Assembly: GCA_963701385.1 (NCBI GenBank)
Contig: CAVOZW010000001.1
Coordinates: 192,965 to 256,964 of the forward strand
Reading direction: 5' to 3'
Length of the DNA stretch: 64,000 nt
Source: B30-G6 sp963701385
Lineage (GTDB): Bacteria > Desulfobacterota > Desulfobacteria > Desulfobacterales > B30-G6
Shown: positions 8,469 to 17,617 of the stretch, piece after piece
Numbering within the stretch: the stretch's first letter is position 1
Layout of the letters: every line of letters begins with the position of its first letter
Program-made: the position numbers and the translations under genes
Notes under the pieces: generated by a model
Database searches by the model: none
Told to the model about the DNA's origin: nothing
What the model saw: the letters and a program-made list of their open reading frames with translations, nothing else

Positions 8469-9196
8469 TTGATGTCAAAAACATTTCCAAGACGTTCTTT
8501 GTGCCGCACGAAGTCAAAGCCCTCGTGGATGTGTCCTGTCAAATCAAGGCCGGCGAAGTCGTGGTGGTCTGCGGACCTTCCGGGTCGGGAAAAAGTACCC
8601 TGTTACGATGCATGAACCGGCTCGAAAAAGCGGAATCAGGCCATATTATCATCGATGGCATCGATATTCTCCACCCGAAAACCAACATCAACAAGGTGCG
8701 CGCCGAAGTGGGTATGGTCTTCCAGTCCTTCAATCTTTTTCCCCACAAAACCGTATTCGAGAATGTTACCCTGGCCCAGCTCGTGGTCAGAAAAAGATCC
8801 AAGGGAGACACCCAAAAAAAAGCCAATTTTCTGCTCGATAAAGTCGGTATTTCAGATAAGGCGAATGCCTATCCGGACAATCTCTCGGGTGGCCAACAAC
8901 AGCGTGTCGCCATTGCGCGGGCCTTGGCCATGGATCCGAAAGTGATGCTGTTTGACGAACCCACGTCAGCCCTGGACCCGGAAATGATCGGCGAGGTCCT
9001 GGATGTCATGAAGAAACTGGCCCGAGAAGGTATGACCATGGTGGTGGTCACACACGAGATGGGGTTTGCCAAGGAGGTGGCCGACCGCGTTATCTTTATG
9101 GACGCCGGTGCCGTGGTCGAAGTGGGTACACCCAAGCATTTTTTCGAAAACCCCGAGCATGATCGGACCAAGCTGTTTTTGAGTCAGATACTATAA
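8465..9196 (+). CDS. Amino-acid ABC transporter ATP-binding protein
   Basis: A 243-residue ATPase of the GlnQ/HisP type. It has Walker A GPSGSGKST, Q-loop VFQSFNLFPHKTV, signature LSGGQQQRVAIARAL, Walker B VMLFDEPTSALDP and switch His in VTHEMGFA. It begins with GTG at 8465, whose TG A overlaps the permease stop. It energises uptake through the permease encoded just upstream, with the binding protein at 6485. Confidence 0.93.
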   Translation: MIDVKNISKTFFVPHEVKALVDVSCQIKAGEVVVVCGPSGSGKSTLLRCMNRLEKAESGHIIIDGIDILHPKTNINKVRAEVGMVFQSFNLFPHKTVFENVTLAQLVVRKRSKGDTQKKANFLLDKVGISDKANAYPDNLSGGQQQRVAIARALAMDPKVMLFDEPTSALDPEMIGEVLDVMKKLAREGMTMVVVTHEMGFAKEVADRVIFMDAGAVVEVGTPKHFFENPEHDRTKLFLSQIL

Positions 9197-9198
9197 AA

Positions 9199-9300
9199 GC
9201 GGTTTTATGTGTTAGGTTTTAAGCTGACAAATCCGGGATACGTTATCGGCTAAGAATTTTTTTCTGATAGCCCGAGACCCAGCCTAAAACATAAGACCGC
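9199..9300. repeat. Long nested inverted repeat between the ABC operon and smc
   Basis: GCGGTTTTATGTGTTAGGTT (from 9199) is nearly complementary to AGCCTAAAACATAAGACCGC (9281-9300), about 20 bp with few mismatches, some of them G-U pairs in RNA. The 60-nt interior holds a second inverted pair (CCGGGATA.../...GATAGCCCG) and a T-rich run. It lies just after the ABC operon stop and before the smc promoter. It could be a large terminator, a small RNA, or a relic of a mobile repeat. Confidence 0.45.
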
Positions 9301-9360
9301 CTATTTATTCCACATCTTGTGCCTAAAAACCCAATTTGACACTCTCCCTTGTGTTTTTTC

Positions 9361-9389
9361 TTTACAATCCCCCCATTCCTTGTTATACA
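9361..9389 (+). promoter_or_regulatory. Candidate sigma-70 promoter of smc
   Basis: TTTACA (9361-9366), 17-nt spacer, TATACA (9384-9389). Predicted transcription would start near 9396 and leave a 30-nt leader containing AGGAG before the smc ATG at 9426. Confidence 0.55.
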
Positions 9390-9425
9390 TAGTTGTTACA
9401 CACCTTTATCAGGAGAACATCTTTC

Positions 9426-12400
9426 ATGAAGCTGAAAAAATTGGAAATACTGGGATTCAAGTCTTTTCCAGAAAAGGCGGCCATCGCATTTCCCCAAGGT
9501 ATTTCTGCAGTCGTCGGCCCCAATGGTTGCGGCAAAAGCAATATTGTGGACGCGCTTCGCTGGGTGATGGGCGAACAGAGTGTCAAGCAGTTGCGCGGCA
9601 AGAACATGGAAGATGTCATTTTTTCCGGCACCCATGGCAAACCGCCTTTGAACATGGCTGAAGTCTCTCTGACTTTGCTCAACGATAACGGGTCAGCTCC
9701 CGAAGAACTCAAAGATTTCACTGAAATCAACGTAACGAGACGACTCTACCGTTCAGGAGAAAGTGCCTATTTTATCAATCGACAGCCCTGCCGTTTGAAG
9801 GATATTCATAACGTCTTCATGGGAAGCGGCATGGGCGCCAAAACCTATGCCGTCATTCAACAAGGCAATATCGGCGTCATTACGGATGCCGGTCCCGATG
9901 AGCGGCGCCTGTTTATAGAAGAAGCCGCCGGGGTCACGCGATACAAAAACCGAAAAAATGAAGCCCTGCGCAAGGTCGCTTCGACGCACCAGAACCTTTT
10001 AAGGGTGAGCGACATCATAGCGGAGGTCAATCGCCAAATGGCGGGTCTGAAGCGACAAGCCCGCAAGGCCGAACGCTATAATAAATACTCCCAGCGGCTC
10101 AAGATGCTCAATATTCATTTGGGCGTCCATTACTACGATGAATATGCCGAAAAAATAGCCAGTACCAGCCGGCTGCTTCAAACACGAAAAGATGACGATC
10201 TCCAACATACCTCCCAGCTAAAGAAAATTGACGCAGCGGTCGAAGAGATAAAATTGAAACGCTGGCAAAAGAACCAGGAAATCTCGCTCCAGAAGTCTCA
10301 GTCCTTCGAGGCTCAGCGAAAAATAGATCGCCTGGAAGCAGACATCGGCCATCTTCGTAACGAGATCGAACGGTTTGCCCATGAGGTAATCGGCTTGGAA
10401 GCAGCCAAAAACGGTCTGGAAGAAAAAAACACAAGCATCATCGAAGAAATCGATGTCGTCGAAAAAGAATATACGTCTCTAGCTGCCGAAAAAAAAGTGG
10501 CCACATCCCAGATTGATGCCAAGCAAACGGAATATCAACACATAAGGGACCAGCTCACACAGCTGAATCAACAGCTCGAAGTGAGTAAATCATCTCTCAT
10601 GCAGATGGTCGCCGAGGAAGCGCGCTACAAGAATACCTACCAGAATGCCGCCAACAACAAAGATAATCTGACCCGGCGGCGGAACCGGATAGACCAGGAT
10701 ATCGAAGCCGCAGAACAGCACGTCCGGGAGGCAAAACAAACTGTTTTGGTGCATGAAAAAGATATTTCACTCCTCCGTGAAAGCCTGGCAACATTAAAGA
10801 ACAAGCTGGCAACCATCGAAAGCCAGGTCAACACCAAAATAGAATCCCTGAGCCGTCAGGTCAAACAGACGCAATCCACGGAAATGGAGCGTAACCAGAT
10901 CCGGTCGCAGGTGTCGGCGCTCAAGAAATTGTCCGAAAGCTACGCCTGGTACCGCGACGGAGTCCAGGCAATTATGCGTATCCACCCTGATCTGCCGGAT
11001 ACTACGTCACCGGAATCTGAGAAACCGAAACAGCAGGGCCCGGTTGCCGACACCGGGTTTTCGAAAAATATTGTGGGACTGATGGCAGAAGTCATCGAGC
11101 CGGATCCGACATACGAAACAGCAGTGGAATCGGTTCTGGGAGAGGCATTGCAATATATCATTGTCAAGGATCAGGACACAGGCATACAGGCCATCGACTA
11201 TCTTCAGATCACAGGCGAGGGTCGCGGAGGGTTCATTCCCATACCGGGCATCAAACCCGTAACGCCGATTACCCAAGACAGCAGCGATGCTTCCCAACAA
11301 TTGTTGCAGCATGTGTCTGTGAAAGCTGGTTTTGAAAATGTCGCCAACGCACTCCTGGGTCATGTCTTTGTGGCCAACAACCTGAACGAGGCCCGTACCC
11401 GTTTCAACCGCAATGGCCGCGTTCAGACGATTGTCACCAAAGACGGCAACATTATTTCTCACCAGGGTGTCTTCCTCGGTGGCAGCAAGGATAAATTGTC
11501 CAACATTCTCACCAAAAGACAGGAACTGAAGGAACTGACCCGTCAGGCGACACAGCTCGACAAAAAAGTGGATTCCGAAAAAAAGACCCAGGAAGCGCTC
11601 GAAAAAGAGGTTCGAAAGCTCGAGGAGACCCTGCAGCAGCATATCGAAAAGAAAGAGAATACGCTGGTTGAAGAAAGAGAGGCTGAAAAAAATCTCTACC
11701 AGGCGGCTGAAGAGTTGAAGCATGCCCGGCGTCACCTGGAAATACTGACCCTCGAGCGGGAGCAGCTCCTCGGTGAAGAAAAAAACATCGATGTCGAGAT
11801 AGGCAAATTTCAAAATGCCATAGCAGAAATAGAGAAAAATGTTAGCAATGCCCAAAAGACCGTCACAGACACCAATGAAAAAATACGCAATGTCACGGAA
11901 ACGCTCGAAAGCGCCAACCAGCAGATTATGGATCTGCGCCTCAAACATACGTCACTTATCGCAAGCGTCGAAAACAACCATAACACCCTGAGACGCCTAA
12001 AGGACTTCTGGCAGGATGGTTTAACAAGACTACAACAACTCACGCAGGACATCACCATTAAAAAAGAGAAGCGCCTCGTTTTGAAGGAAAAAAGCAAGCG
12101 CTTGGATGATGAACTGTCACGAATGTATGTGCAGTTCAAACAACTTAAAGAGGTGCTCCAACATAACGAGGCGGACTACCTGTCCATAGACGAGGAGTTG
12201 CAGGAAAAAGACGGCCTTGTTTCGAATATCCAGAAGGCCAGGGAAATCACGCTCCAAAATATTCGCCTGCTTGAACTGGAACAATCACAGCAGGCCATCA
12301 AGCAGGAAAATATTGCCAACCGTCTTCAGGAAAAATATTTCCAGACCATCGATCAACTGCGGTTGAAGGTTGAGAAAATGCCCGAAGACGCCCCCTTGCC

Positions 12401-13058
12401 AGTCAAGAACATGGAAGAAGAAAAGGAACACCTGGGTTTCAAGATCGCCAGAATCGGGGATGTTAACCTGGGGGCCATCGATGAATACGACGAGCTCAAG
12501 ACCCGCTACGATTTTCTGATCGAGCAACAGGAAGACCTCGACAAAGCCATCCAGGATCTTCACAAGGTCATCAAGAAGATCAACCGGATCACCCAGGAGC
12601 GTTTCATCAACACCTTTAATGCTGTCAATGAAAAACTCGGGGAAGTCTTTCCACGCCTCTTCGAAGGCGGCACAGCCCAACTGATACTGACAGACCCGGA
12701 CAAACCCCTGGAGACGGGTGTGGAATACATGATTCACCCGCCAGGCAAAAAACTGACCCGCATGAGTCTCCTTTCGGGTGGCGAAAAGGCCATGTCCGCC
12801 ATCGCTTTTATTTTCTCCATTTTTCTAATCAAGCCGACCTCTTTCTGTCTCATGGACGAAATCGACGCCCCCCTGGACGATGCCAACGTTTTTCGCTTCA
12901 ATGACCTGTTAAAGGTGATCGGCCAGAAATCTCAGATCATCATGATCACACACAACAAACGGTCCATGGAATTCGCAGACACCCTATTTGGTATCACCAT
13001 GGGTGAAAAAGGGGTGTCCAAGATTGTCTCGGTCAACTTCGACAAGCAAGCCAGCTAG
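9426..13058 (+). CDS. smc: Chromosome segregation protein SMC
   Basis: A 1,210-residue SMC ATPase, the core of the bacterial condensin that compacts and separates newly replicated origins. The N-terminal head has FKSFPEK and Walker A GPNGCGKSN at 31-39. Two long coiled-coil arms flank a hinge (GLMAEVIEPDPTYETAVESVLG to GRGGFIPI). The C-terminal head has signature LLSGGEKAMSAIAF and Walker B CLMDEIDAPLDDANV. ATG 9426 is preceded by CAGGAGA. The length is normal. The kleisin partners scpA/scpB are not in the window. ftsY follows on the same strand after 252 bp, an arrangement also common elsewhere. Confidence 0.97.
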   Translation: MKLKKLEILGFKSFPEKAAIAFPQGISAVVGPNGCGKSNIVDALRWVMGEQSVKQLRGKNMEDVIFSGTHGKPPLNMAEVSLTLLNDNGSAPEELKDFTEINVTRRLYRSGESAYFINRQPCRLKDIHNVFMGSGMGAKTYAVIQQGNIGVITDAGPDERRLFIEEAAGVTRYKNRKNEALRKVASTHQNLLRVSDIIAEVNRQMAGLKRQARKAERYNKYSQRLKMLNIHLGVHYYDEYAEKIASTSRLLQTRKDDDLQHTSQLKKIDAAVEEIKLKRWQKNQEISLQKSQSFEAQRKIDRLEADIGHLRNEIERFAHEVIGLEAAKNGLEEKNTSIIEEIDVVEKEYTSLAAEKKVATSQIDAKQTEYQHIRDQLTQLNQQLEVSKSSLMQMVAEEARYKNTYQNAANNKDNLTRRRNRIDQDIEAAEQHVREAKQTVLVHEKDISLLRESLATLKNKLATIESQVNTKIESLSRQVKQTQSTEMERNQIRSQVSALKKLSESYAWYRDGVQAIMRIHPDLPDTTSPESEKPKQQGPVADTGFSKNIVGLMAEVIEPDPTYETAVESVLGEALQYIIVKDQDTGIQAIDYLQITGEGRGGFIPIPGIKPVTPITQDSSDASQQLLQHVSVKAGFENVANALLGHVFVANNLNEARTRFNRNGRVQTIVTKDGNIISHQGVFLGGSKDKLSNILTKRQELKELTRQATQLDKKVDSEKKTQEALEKEVRKLEETLQQHIEKKENTLVEEREAEKNLYQAAEELKHARRHLEILTLEREQLLGEEKNIDVEIGKFQNAIAEIEKNVSNAQKTVTDTNEKIRNVTETLESANQQIMDLRLKHTSLIASVENNHNTLRRLKDFWQDGLTRLQQLTQDITIKKEKRLVLKEKSKRLDDELSRMYVQFKQLKEVLQHNEADYLSIDEELQEKDGLVSNIQKAREITLQNIRLLELEQSQQAIKQENIANRLQEKYFQTIDQLRLKVEKMPEDAPLPVKNMEEEKEHLGFKIARIGDVNLGAIDEYDELKTRYDFLIEQQEDLDKAIQDLHKVIKKINRITQERFINTFNAVNEKLGEVFPRLFEGGTAQLILTDPDKPLETGVEYMIHPPGKKLTRMSLLSGGEKAMSAIAFIFSIFLIKPTSFCLMDEIDAPLDDANVFRFNDLLKVIGQKSQIIMITHNKRSMEFADTLFGITMGEKGVSKIVSVNFDKQAS

Positions 13059-13310
13059 CCACAGATGCTATCTATAAAATGTATTTTGGCCCAATCTCCG
13101 TGTTGGGATCGCGTTTTAACACCTCAAAATATTACAGTATCCCTGAGGGGTTATAGTGAATGTCATAATAACGTTCCGATTGGGGTTTAATATGGGACCC
13201 TCTCATCCGTGAGCATTATGCGGAATATATATATGACAACTGGTATAAACGCTATCCCGCCATGATAACGATAACAGCATAGACACCCTGAACGTGTAAA
13301 AGAAATAGTT
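13059..13310. other. Gene-free gap between smc and ftsY
   Basis: About 250 bp with no supported gene. It holds scattered short inverted motifs (CCCAATC near 13090 against GATTGGGG near 13179; CCCTGAGGGG near 13143) and an A+T-rich stretch around 13220. ftsY may have its own promoter here, but no box pair was convincing. Confidence 0.4.
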
Positions 13311-14246
13311 ATGAACGTAAAGACACCAAACAACTCAGAGAAAAAGGGATTTTTCAGTCGTCTCAAGCAAGGACTCTCCAAGACGCGTGAAATTCTCACG
13401 ACGGATATCGACGAACTCTTTACGGGCAACAGGAAGCTCGACGACGGGCTGCTGGAAGAACTGGAAGAGCTGCTGATCACCTCCGATATCGGCGTTTCTA
13501 CGACCATGGGAATCATGGATGGGATCTCGAAAAACGCTTCCGAAATCAAAGACGCCCATGATCTCAAAAGGGTCCTCAAGAAAAAAATCACTGCCATAAT
13601 CGGTCAAACAACACCCATCCCAGAAACTGCGTCTGTCAAACCCCTCGTTGTCATGGTCGTGGGTGTCAACGGCGTGGGTAAAACCACCACCATCGGCAAA
13701 CTTGCGGCAAGGCAAACCGCTCAAGGTAAGAAAGTGCTTATCGCTGCGGCCGATACGTTCCGCGCCGCCGCCATCGAACAGCTCACGATCTGGGCTGAAA
13801 GGGCAGACGCCGACATCGTCAAGCACAAGGACAATGCAGACCCCTCGGCTGTTGTTTTTGACAGTATCGAAGCCGCGCTTTCACGCAATGTGGATATCGT
13901 TTACATCGATACGGCAGGCAGGCTGCACACAAAAATAAACCTGATGGAAGAGATCAAGAAGATCAAGCGAACCGTGGCCAAAAAAATACCCCTGGCTCCC
14001 CATGAAATTCTCCTGGTGCTGGATGCCACCACCGGTCAAAACGCCCTCTCCCAAGCCAAGCTGTTCAACGAGGCCCTGGACATCACCAGCCTTGCCCTGA
14101 CCAAGCTGGACGGCACGGCCAAAGGCGGCATCGCCGTGAGTATTTGCAGCACGCTGAATATCCCCCTGAAATACATCGGTGTGGGGGAACAAATCGACGA
14201 CCTGCAGGATTTCGACCCCAAGGCATTTGTGGAGGCGCTTTTCTAA
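13311..14246 (+). CDS. ftsY: Signal recognition particle receptor FtsY
   Basis: A 311-residue SRP GTPase that docks ribosome-SRP complexes at the inner membrane. A short basic N-terminal region (FFSRLKQGLSKTREIL) begins the N domain. The G domain has VGVNGVGKTTTIGKLA (G1), DTFRAAAIEQL, DTAGRLHT (G3), TKLDGTAKGG (G4) and GVGEQIDDLQDFDP near the end. It lacks the long acidic A domain of E. coli FtsY, as is usual outside enterobacteria. The stop overlaps by 4 bp the stop of acyP, which runs toward it. Confidence 0.97.
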   Translation: MNVKTPNNSEKKGFFSRLKQGLSKTREILTTDIDELFTGNRKLDDGLLEELEELLITSDIGVSTTMGIMDGISKNASEIKDAHDLKRVLKKKITAIIGQTTPIPETASVKPLVVMVVGVNGVGKTTTIGKLAARQTAQGKKVLIAAADTFRAAAIEQLTIWAERADADIVKHKDNADPSAVVFDSIEAALSRNVDIVYIDTAGRLHTKINLMEEIKKIKRTVAKKIPLAPHEILLVLDATTGQNALSQAKLFNEALDITSLALTKLDGTAKGGIAVSICSTLNIPLKYIGVGEQIDDLQDFDPKAFVEALF

Positions 14247-14524
14247 TACGTCACGTCGAATCTCTCGAACTTACCGGTATAATCCTGCCAGGTGATATCC
14301 ACATTGCTGACCCTGGCACGGGGAGGTCCTGTTTGGCACCATGTGATCGTGGCTTTTACATGGGGTTCCTCACCTTCGAACACGGCTTCCACCGAACCAT
14401 CCATCATATTTCGTACCCAGCCGACAACCCCGAAACCCTCGGCGGCATATTTTGTTTCCATCCGGAAAAAAACGCCCTGGACCCTACCGGTGATGATAAC
14501 GTGGGCTCTGATCTTATTTTCCAT
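14243..14524 (-). CDS. acyP: Acylphosphatase
   Basis: A 93-residue enzyme hydrolysing acyl-phosphates such as acetyl- or carbamoyl-phosphate. The family pattern GRVQGVFFR (catalytic Arg21) and GWVRNMMDGSVEAVFEG (catalytic Asn39) is intact. The frame runs upstream to 14620, but AGGAG lies 5 nt before ATG 14524 and the protein then has the normal family length. It ends in a 4-bp tail-to-tail overlap with ftsY and is downstream of the ligA-like gene. Confidence 0.92.
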   Translation of the reverse strand: MENKIRAHVIITGRVQGVFFRMETKYAAEGFGVVGWVRNMMDGSVEAVFEGEEPHVKATITWCQTGPPRARVSNVDITWQDYTGKFERFDVTY

Positions 14525-14573
14525 GATGTCTCCTGTAAAAGCTATCATCTTATATTCTGATATACGTCCCCAA

Positions 14574-16406
14574 TTACTTTTTGATGATAGCGATGTAATC
14601 CTCTTCCGACAGGATTTCAACCCCCAGGGCTTTGGCCTTGCTGATCTTGGCCGCTCCCACCTTTTCCCCGCACACCAGCATATCCGTGGCGGCGCTCACC
14701 GCGGTCTGCACCCTGGCGCCCAGCTGTCGTGCCTCTACCTGCATGTCTTCCCGGCTGCCGTGCTGCATCTTGCCGGTGAAGACAATACCCTTGCCGGCAA
14801 TGGCGCTTTCGGCCGTCTGCGTCTCATCAACCAAGGGCGTTTTGACAAGCTTGAAATCAAGTGCCAGCATGTGGTCGATGGTTTTTTTGAGGTCTTGAAT
14901 GCCGGTATGGATGGACAGGCTTGTTATGCCCCCGAAACCGTTGATGTCTTCGATGCGCGTACGGTCCGCCTTAAGGAGATCCTTTAGCGTCATGTGGGCA
15001 AGCAGCTTGCGACTGTCCCCGGTTCCCAGATTCGGAATGCCCAGAGCCGCCAGGAACCGCCAGTCTTGCACGGGTTTGTTCCTGCTGATATCCAGGGCCT
15101 CTACCAGGTTTTTTGACTGAACAGGCCCGAACCCCATGTCGGTAAAATCCGTTTCCGTCAAGGCGTATATCTTCTCCAGTGAATCGTACCCGTTTTCCAC
15201 AAGCCTCTGAATGGTTTTGATGCCGAACCAGTCTGCATTGCCCAGGGTTTTAAACCAGTGACTGATACCCTGTTCCATCTGTGCCCGGCACAAACGATTG
15301 TCGCATTTCAAAAAATCATTCTGCCACACAAGCGGTGTCTGACACACCGGACACATCGAGGGAAGGAAAACATCCTGGGATGGCGTCAGCACTTTTTCTA
15401 ACTTGGGAATGACTTCACCGCTTCTGATGATTTCTATTTTCGAACCCCGCCCGATTTTTTCTTTGAGCACCATACCCGCATGGTGAGCGGTGACCCTTCG
15501 AATCGTGGCCCCCGAAAGAGATACGGGTCTAACCTCCATGACCGGTGTGATGTTGCCGGTTCTTCCCACCTGCCAGGTAATCGCTTCCACCAACGTGACA
15601 GCGGTCTCACCCTTTGTCTTGATGGCAATCTGCCAGCGGTAGTGGTGAGCGGTGGCTCCCATGACATCCCGGATCGCTTGATCCAACACCTCGGCAACTG
15701 CACCGTCCATGGGGTAGTCTGTTTGAGCGGCCAGATCCGTTACGATTAGGTCGATACGGCTCAACATCGTATCCGCATCGCCCTCCCAGAAGGGTAGTTG
15801 ACTGTAGGGTACAAAATGAACCGCCTGGTCTGCCAGCGCCTTTTGGGCAAATACATTCAGCGTGTCGGACGACACAATCCCCACCACCATGTTACGGGGA
15901 TGTTCAAATTCATCGGAGAGGTGTTTGTCGAAATAGGATTTTTGGATAACGATCTCTCCGCTGCCAAGACCTCGCCCCCCTATGGGTACAACCCCTTTTT
16001 GAAACGCACTGCTGATCTCATACCCGATCTCACCGTTGCCGCGGGAGACAAAGACCTGCCCGTCGTCTCGACCGGCCAGGCCGTCCAGCTTGGACGTCAC
16101 ATGATAAAGGACTTCCCTGACACCCATAGCCTGTGAGGCTTTAGATACCCGGACCACGTAACGCTCCAAGGCTTCCCTGTTGTAGGCCTTGTCCGTGGAC
16201 AACATGGGAACCGGATGACGGATTTCTCTTTTGCCGCTAAATGCCTCCGGCTCCACGGCTTGCAGATAGGAATGATCAGGATCGAGGCTGCGAAGCATCT
16301 CCAACAGCCGGTCGTACTCAGCATCGCTGACAAGGGGTGAGCCCTTTCGATAGGCATCGTTGTAGGTCTTCAAGGTTTGGACAATTTCATCCACAGTGTC
16401 TGTCAT
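14574..16406 (-). CDS. ligA: Divergent NAD-dependent DNA ligase (LigA-like)
   Basis: A 610-residue protein with LigA architecture, shorter than the usual about 670. The adenylation domain has SDAEYDRL, HPVPMLS, nucleophile Lys106 in TSKLDGLAG and SRGNGEIGYEIS where the family usually reads TRGDG..GEDVT. An OB domain, a four-Cys zinc finger (CPVC and CDNRLC), helix-hairpin-helix repeats (FGPVQSKNLVEAL, GIPNLGTG) and a C-terminal BRCT domain (KGIVFTGKM to KAKALGVEILSE) follow. The N-terminal NAD-binding Ia domain looks shortened. It may be the main replicative ligase or a second repair ligase; only one is visible here. Its ATG overlaps the TGA of the upstream phosphorylase gene. Confidence 0.85.
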   Translation of the reverse strand: MTDTVDEIVQTLKTYNDAYRKGSPLVSDAEYDRLLEMLRSLDPDHSYLQAVEPEAFSGKREIRHPVPMLSTDKAYNREALERYVVRVSKASQAMGVREVLYHVTSKLDGLAGRDDGQVFVSRGNGEIGYEISSAFQKGVVPIGGRGLGSGEIVIQKSYFDKHLSDEFEHPRNMVVGIVSSDTLNVFAQKALADQAVHFVPYSQLPFWEGDADTMLSRIDLIVTDLAAQTDYPMDGAVAEVLDQAIRDVMGATAHHYRWQIAIKTKGETAVTLVEAITWQVGRTGNITPVMEVRPVSLSGATIRRVTAHHAGMVLKEKIGRGSKIEIIRSGEVIPKLEKVLTPSQDVFLPSMCPVCQTPLVWQNDFLKCDNRLCRAQMEQGISHWFKTLGNADWFGIKTIQRLVENGYDSLEKIYALTETDFTDMGFGPVQSKNLVEALDISRNKPVQDWRFLAALGIPNLGTGDSRKLLAHMTLKDLLKADRTRIEDINGFGGITSLSIHTGIQDLKKTIDHMLALDFKLVKTPLVDETQTAESAIAGKGIVFTGKMQHGSREDMQVEARQLGARVQTAVSAATDMLVCGEKVGAAKISKAKALGVEILSEEDYIAIIKK

Positions 16407-17149
16407 GTCAACCCCTCGCAGAGGCCCTTGACAATCCCGGCCGCATCTTTGCGTCCCTGCTTGAACCGTTCGCTTTTGAATCCCGGCTTCCAGGTCAGGC
16501 TTGAGAGTTCGTCAGACACCACCAAAAGACCGCTTACATCCACATCATGAAAGAGCCCCACCGACAACAGGGCCGACAGCTCCATTTCAACCGCCAAGAT
16601 GCCTTTGGCCTGAAAAGACAGAACCGCCGCCCGGGTTTCCCGAAAGGCTGCATCGGTGGTCCACACCAGCCCCTCGTGGTAGGTCATGCGGGCCGATAAC
16701 AGGCGCTGTCGGGTTTTTTCCAAAATGGCGTTCGACGCTTCGACAATATCCATCCCTTTTCGACGGTAGTGAAGGGAGGTTCCCTCGTCCACCAGGGCAC
16801 CCAATGGTAAGATCATGTCACCGATGCGAACCGCTTTGGATACGGCACCGCACCATCCCAGAAAAACAACCCGGGTAACCCCCCAGGCGATGAGCGTTTC
16901 CAGGATCATGGCCCCATATGGCGCCCCGATAAAGGGTCCGCACAGGGACAAGCCGTCATTTCGACCGGATCCAACAGCAAGATTTGTATTGAAGAGCTGC
17001 CGCTGGTACTGTTTTTCAAAGCCCATAAGACTTTTCAACAGCTGGTAATCGGGAGCGGTTGCCGCCATCACGGATACGGGCCCGAGTTCGGGTGTGTTCC
17101 GGGTTCTGACGGGTCTAACCACCGCTGAGGCATCAAGTGAGATAGGCAT
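16403..17149 (-). CDS. Nucleoside phosphorylase family protein
   Basis: A 248-residue protein of the PNP/UDP phosphorylase superfamily. NDGLSLCGPFIGAPYGAMILETLIAWG and VFLGWCGAVSKAVRIGDMILP resemble the phosphate/ribose part of the site. AVEMELSALLSVGLF is the family's purine/ribose-binding stretch with its conserved Glu-Met-Glu, and LVVSDEL supplies the late Asp. Substrate is not clear (uridine, purine nucleoside or MTA/SAH-like). ATG 17149 is preferred to TTG 17200, though neither has a strong ribosome site. It is coupled to ligA by an ATGA overlap. Confidence 0.75.
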   Translation of the reverse strand: MPISLDASAVVRPVRTRNTPELGPVSVMAATAPDYQLLKSLMGFEKQYQRQLFNTNLAVGSGRNDGLSLCGPFIGAPYGAMILETLIAWGVTRVVFLGWCGAVSKAVRIGDMILPLGALVDEGTSLHYRRKGMDIVEASNAILEKTRQRLLSARMTYHEGLVWTTDAAFRETRAAVLSFQAKGILAVEMELSALLSVGLFHDVDVSGLLVVSDELSSLTWKPGFKSERFKQGRKDAAGIVKGLCEGLT

Positions 17150-17349
17150 CTTATCCCGCTGCGAGATTTCGTTAGTAAAGAATCCAATCCCAGAGAACAA
17201 GGCCCTTGAACATCGAACATTGAACCTTCATCTTAATAAACTGAGGATTAATATTTGAGCCTGACGTTGAAATTGAGGACAAGGGGGTGTTTTTCAATGA
17301 TCTCTTCCACTGAATCCCGAACGTTTTGTGATAGCTTATGGCGCAACGT

Positions 17350-17604
17350 TTACGCCGGTACGGCCAGTTTGGTCATCATCTCCTTTACTTCATCGATGAT
17401 GTCATACAGCCACAGCATATCTTCCACCGTCAAACGTCCGGCCTTCATCGGAGACCGTTCGCCGCCGTCCTTTTTCATGAGAATTCGCGGACCGATCTGC
17501 ACCTTGGGCTGTCCCTCATTATATTGATTGATGGAAATGATGAGCCCGGTTTCCTCGCACCGCCATGATTTTATGACCTTATCTTTTTCCGGATCAAACG
17601 GCAT
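17350..17604 (-). CDS. Conserved small protein downstream of glyS
   Basis: An 84-residue acidic/basic cytosolic protein, not recognised. It begins MPFDPEKDKVIKSWRCEE, has a short beta-like region (GLIISINQYNEGQPKVQIGPR) and ends with a helix (VEDMLWLYDIIDEVKEMMTKL). It lies 13 bp downstream of glyS on the same strand and is probably co-transcribed. There is one Cys, so a metal site is unlikely. A 150-bp gap with no visible signal separates it from the phosphorylase gene. Confidence 0.65.
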   Translation of the reverse strand: MPFDPEKDKVIKSWRCEETGLIISINQYNEGQPKVQIGPRILMKKDGGERSPMKAGRLTVEDMLWLYDIIDEVKEMMTKLAVPA

Positions 17605-17617
17605 TGTCTAGCCCCCC

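Noticed and set aside
13311..14246. Ffh rather than FtsY
   Set aside because: There is no Met-rich M domain, and the N-terminal basic region and GVGEQIDDLQDF ending fit FtsY.
17255..17527. 90-codon plus-strand frame opposite the small gene at 17350
   Set aside because: The minus-strand frame has better coding character and sits in the glyS operon; this is its antisense shadow.
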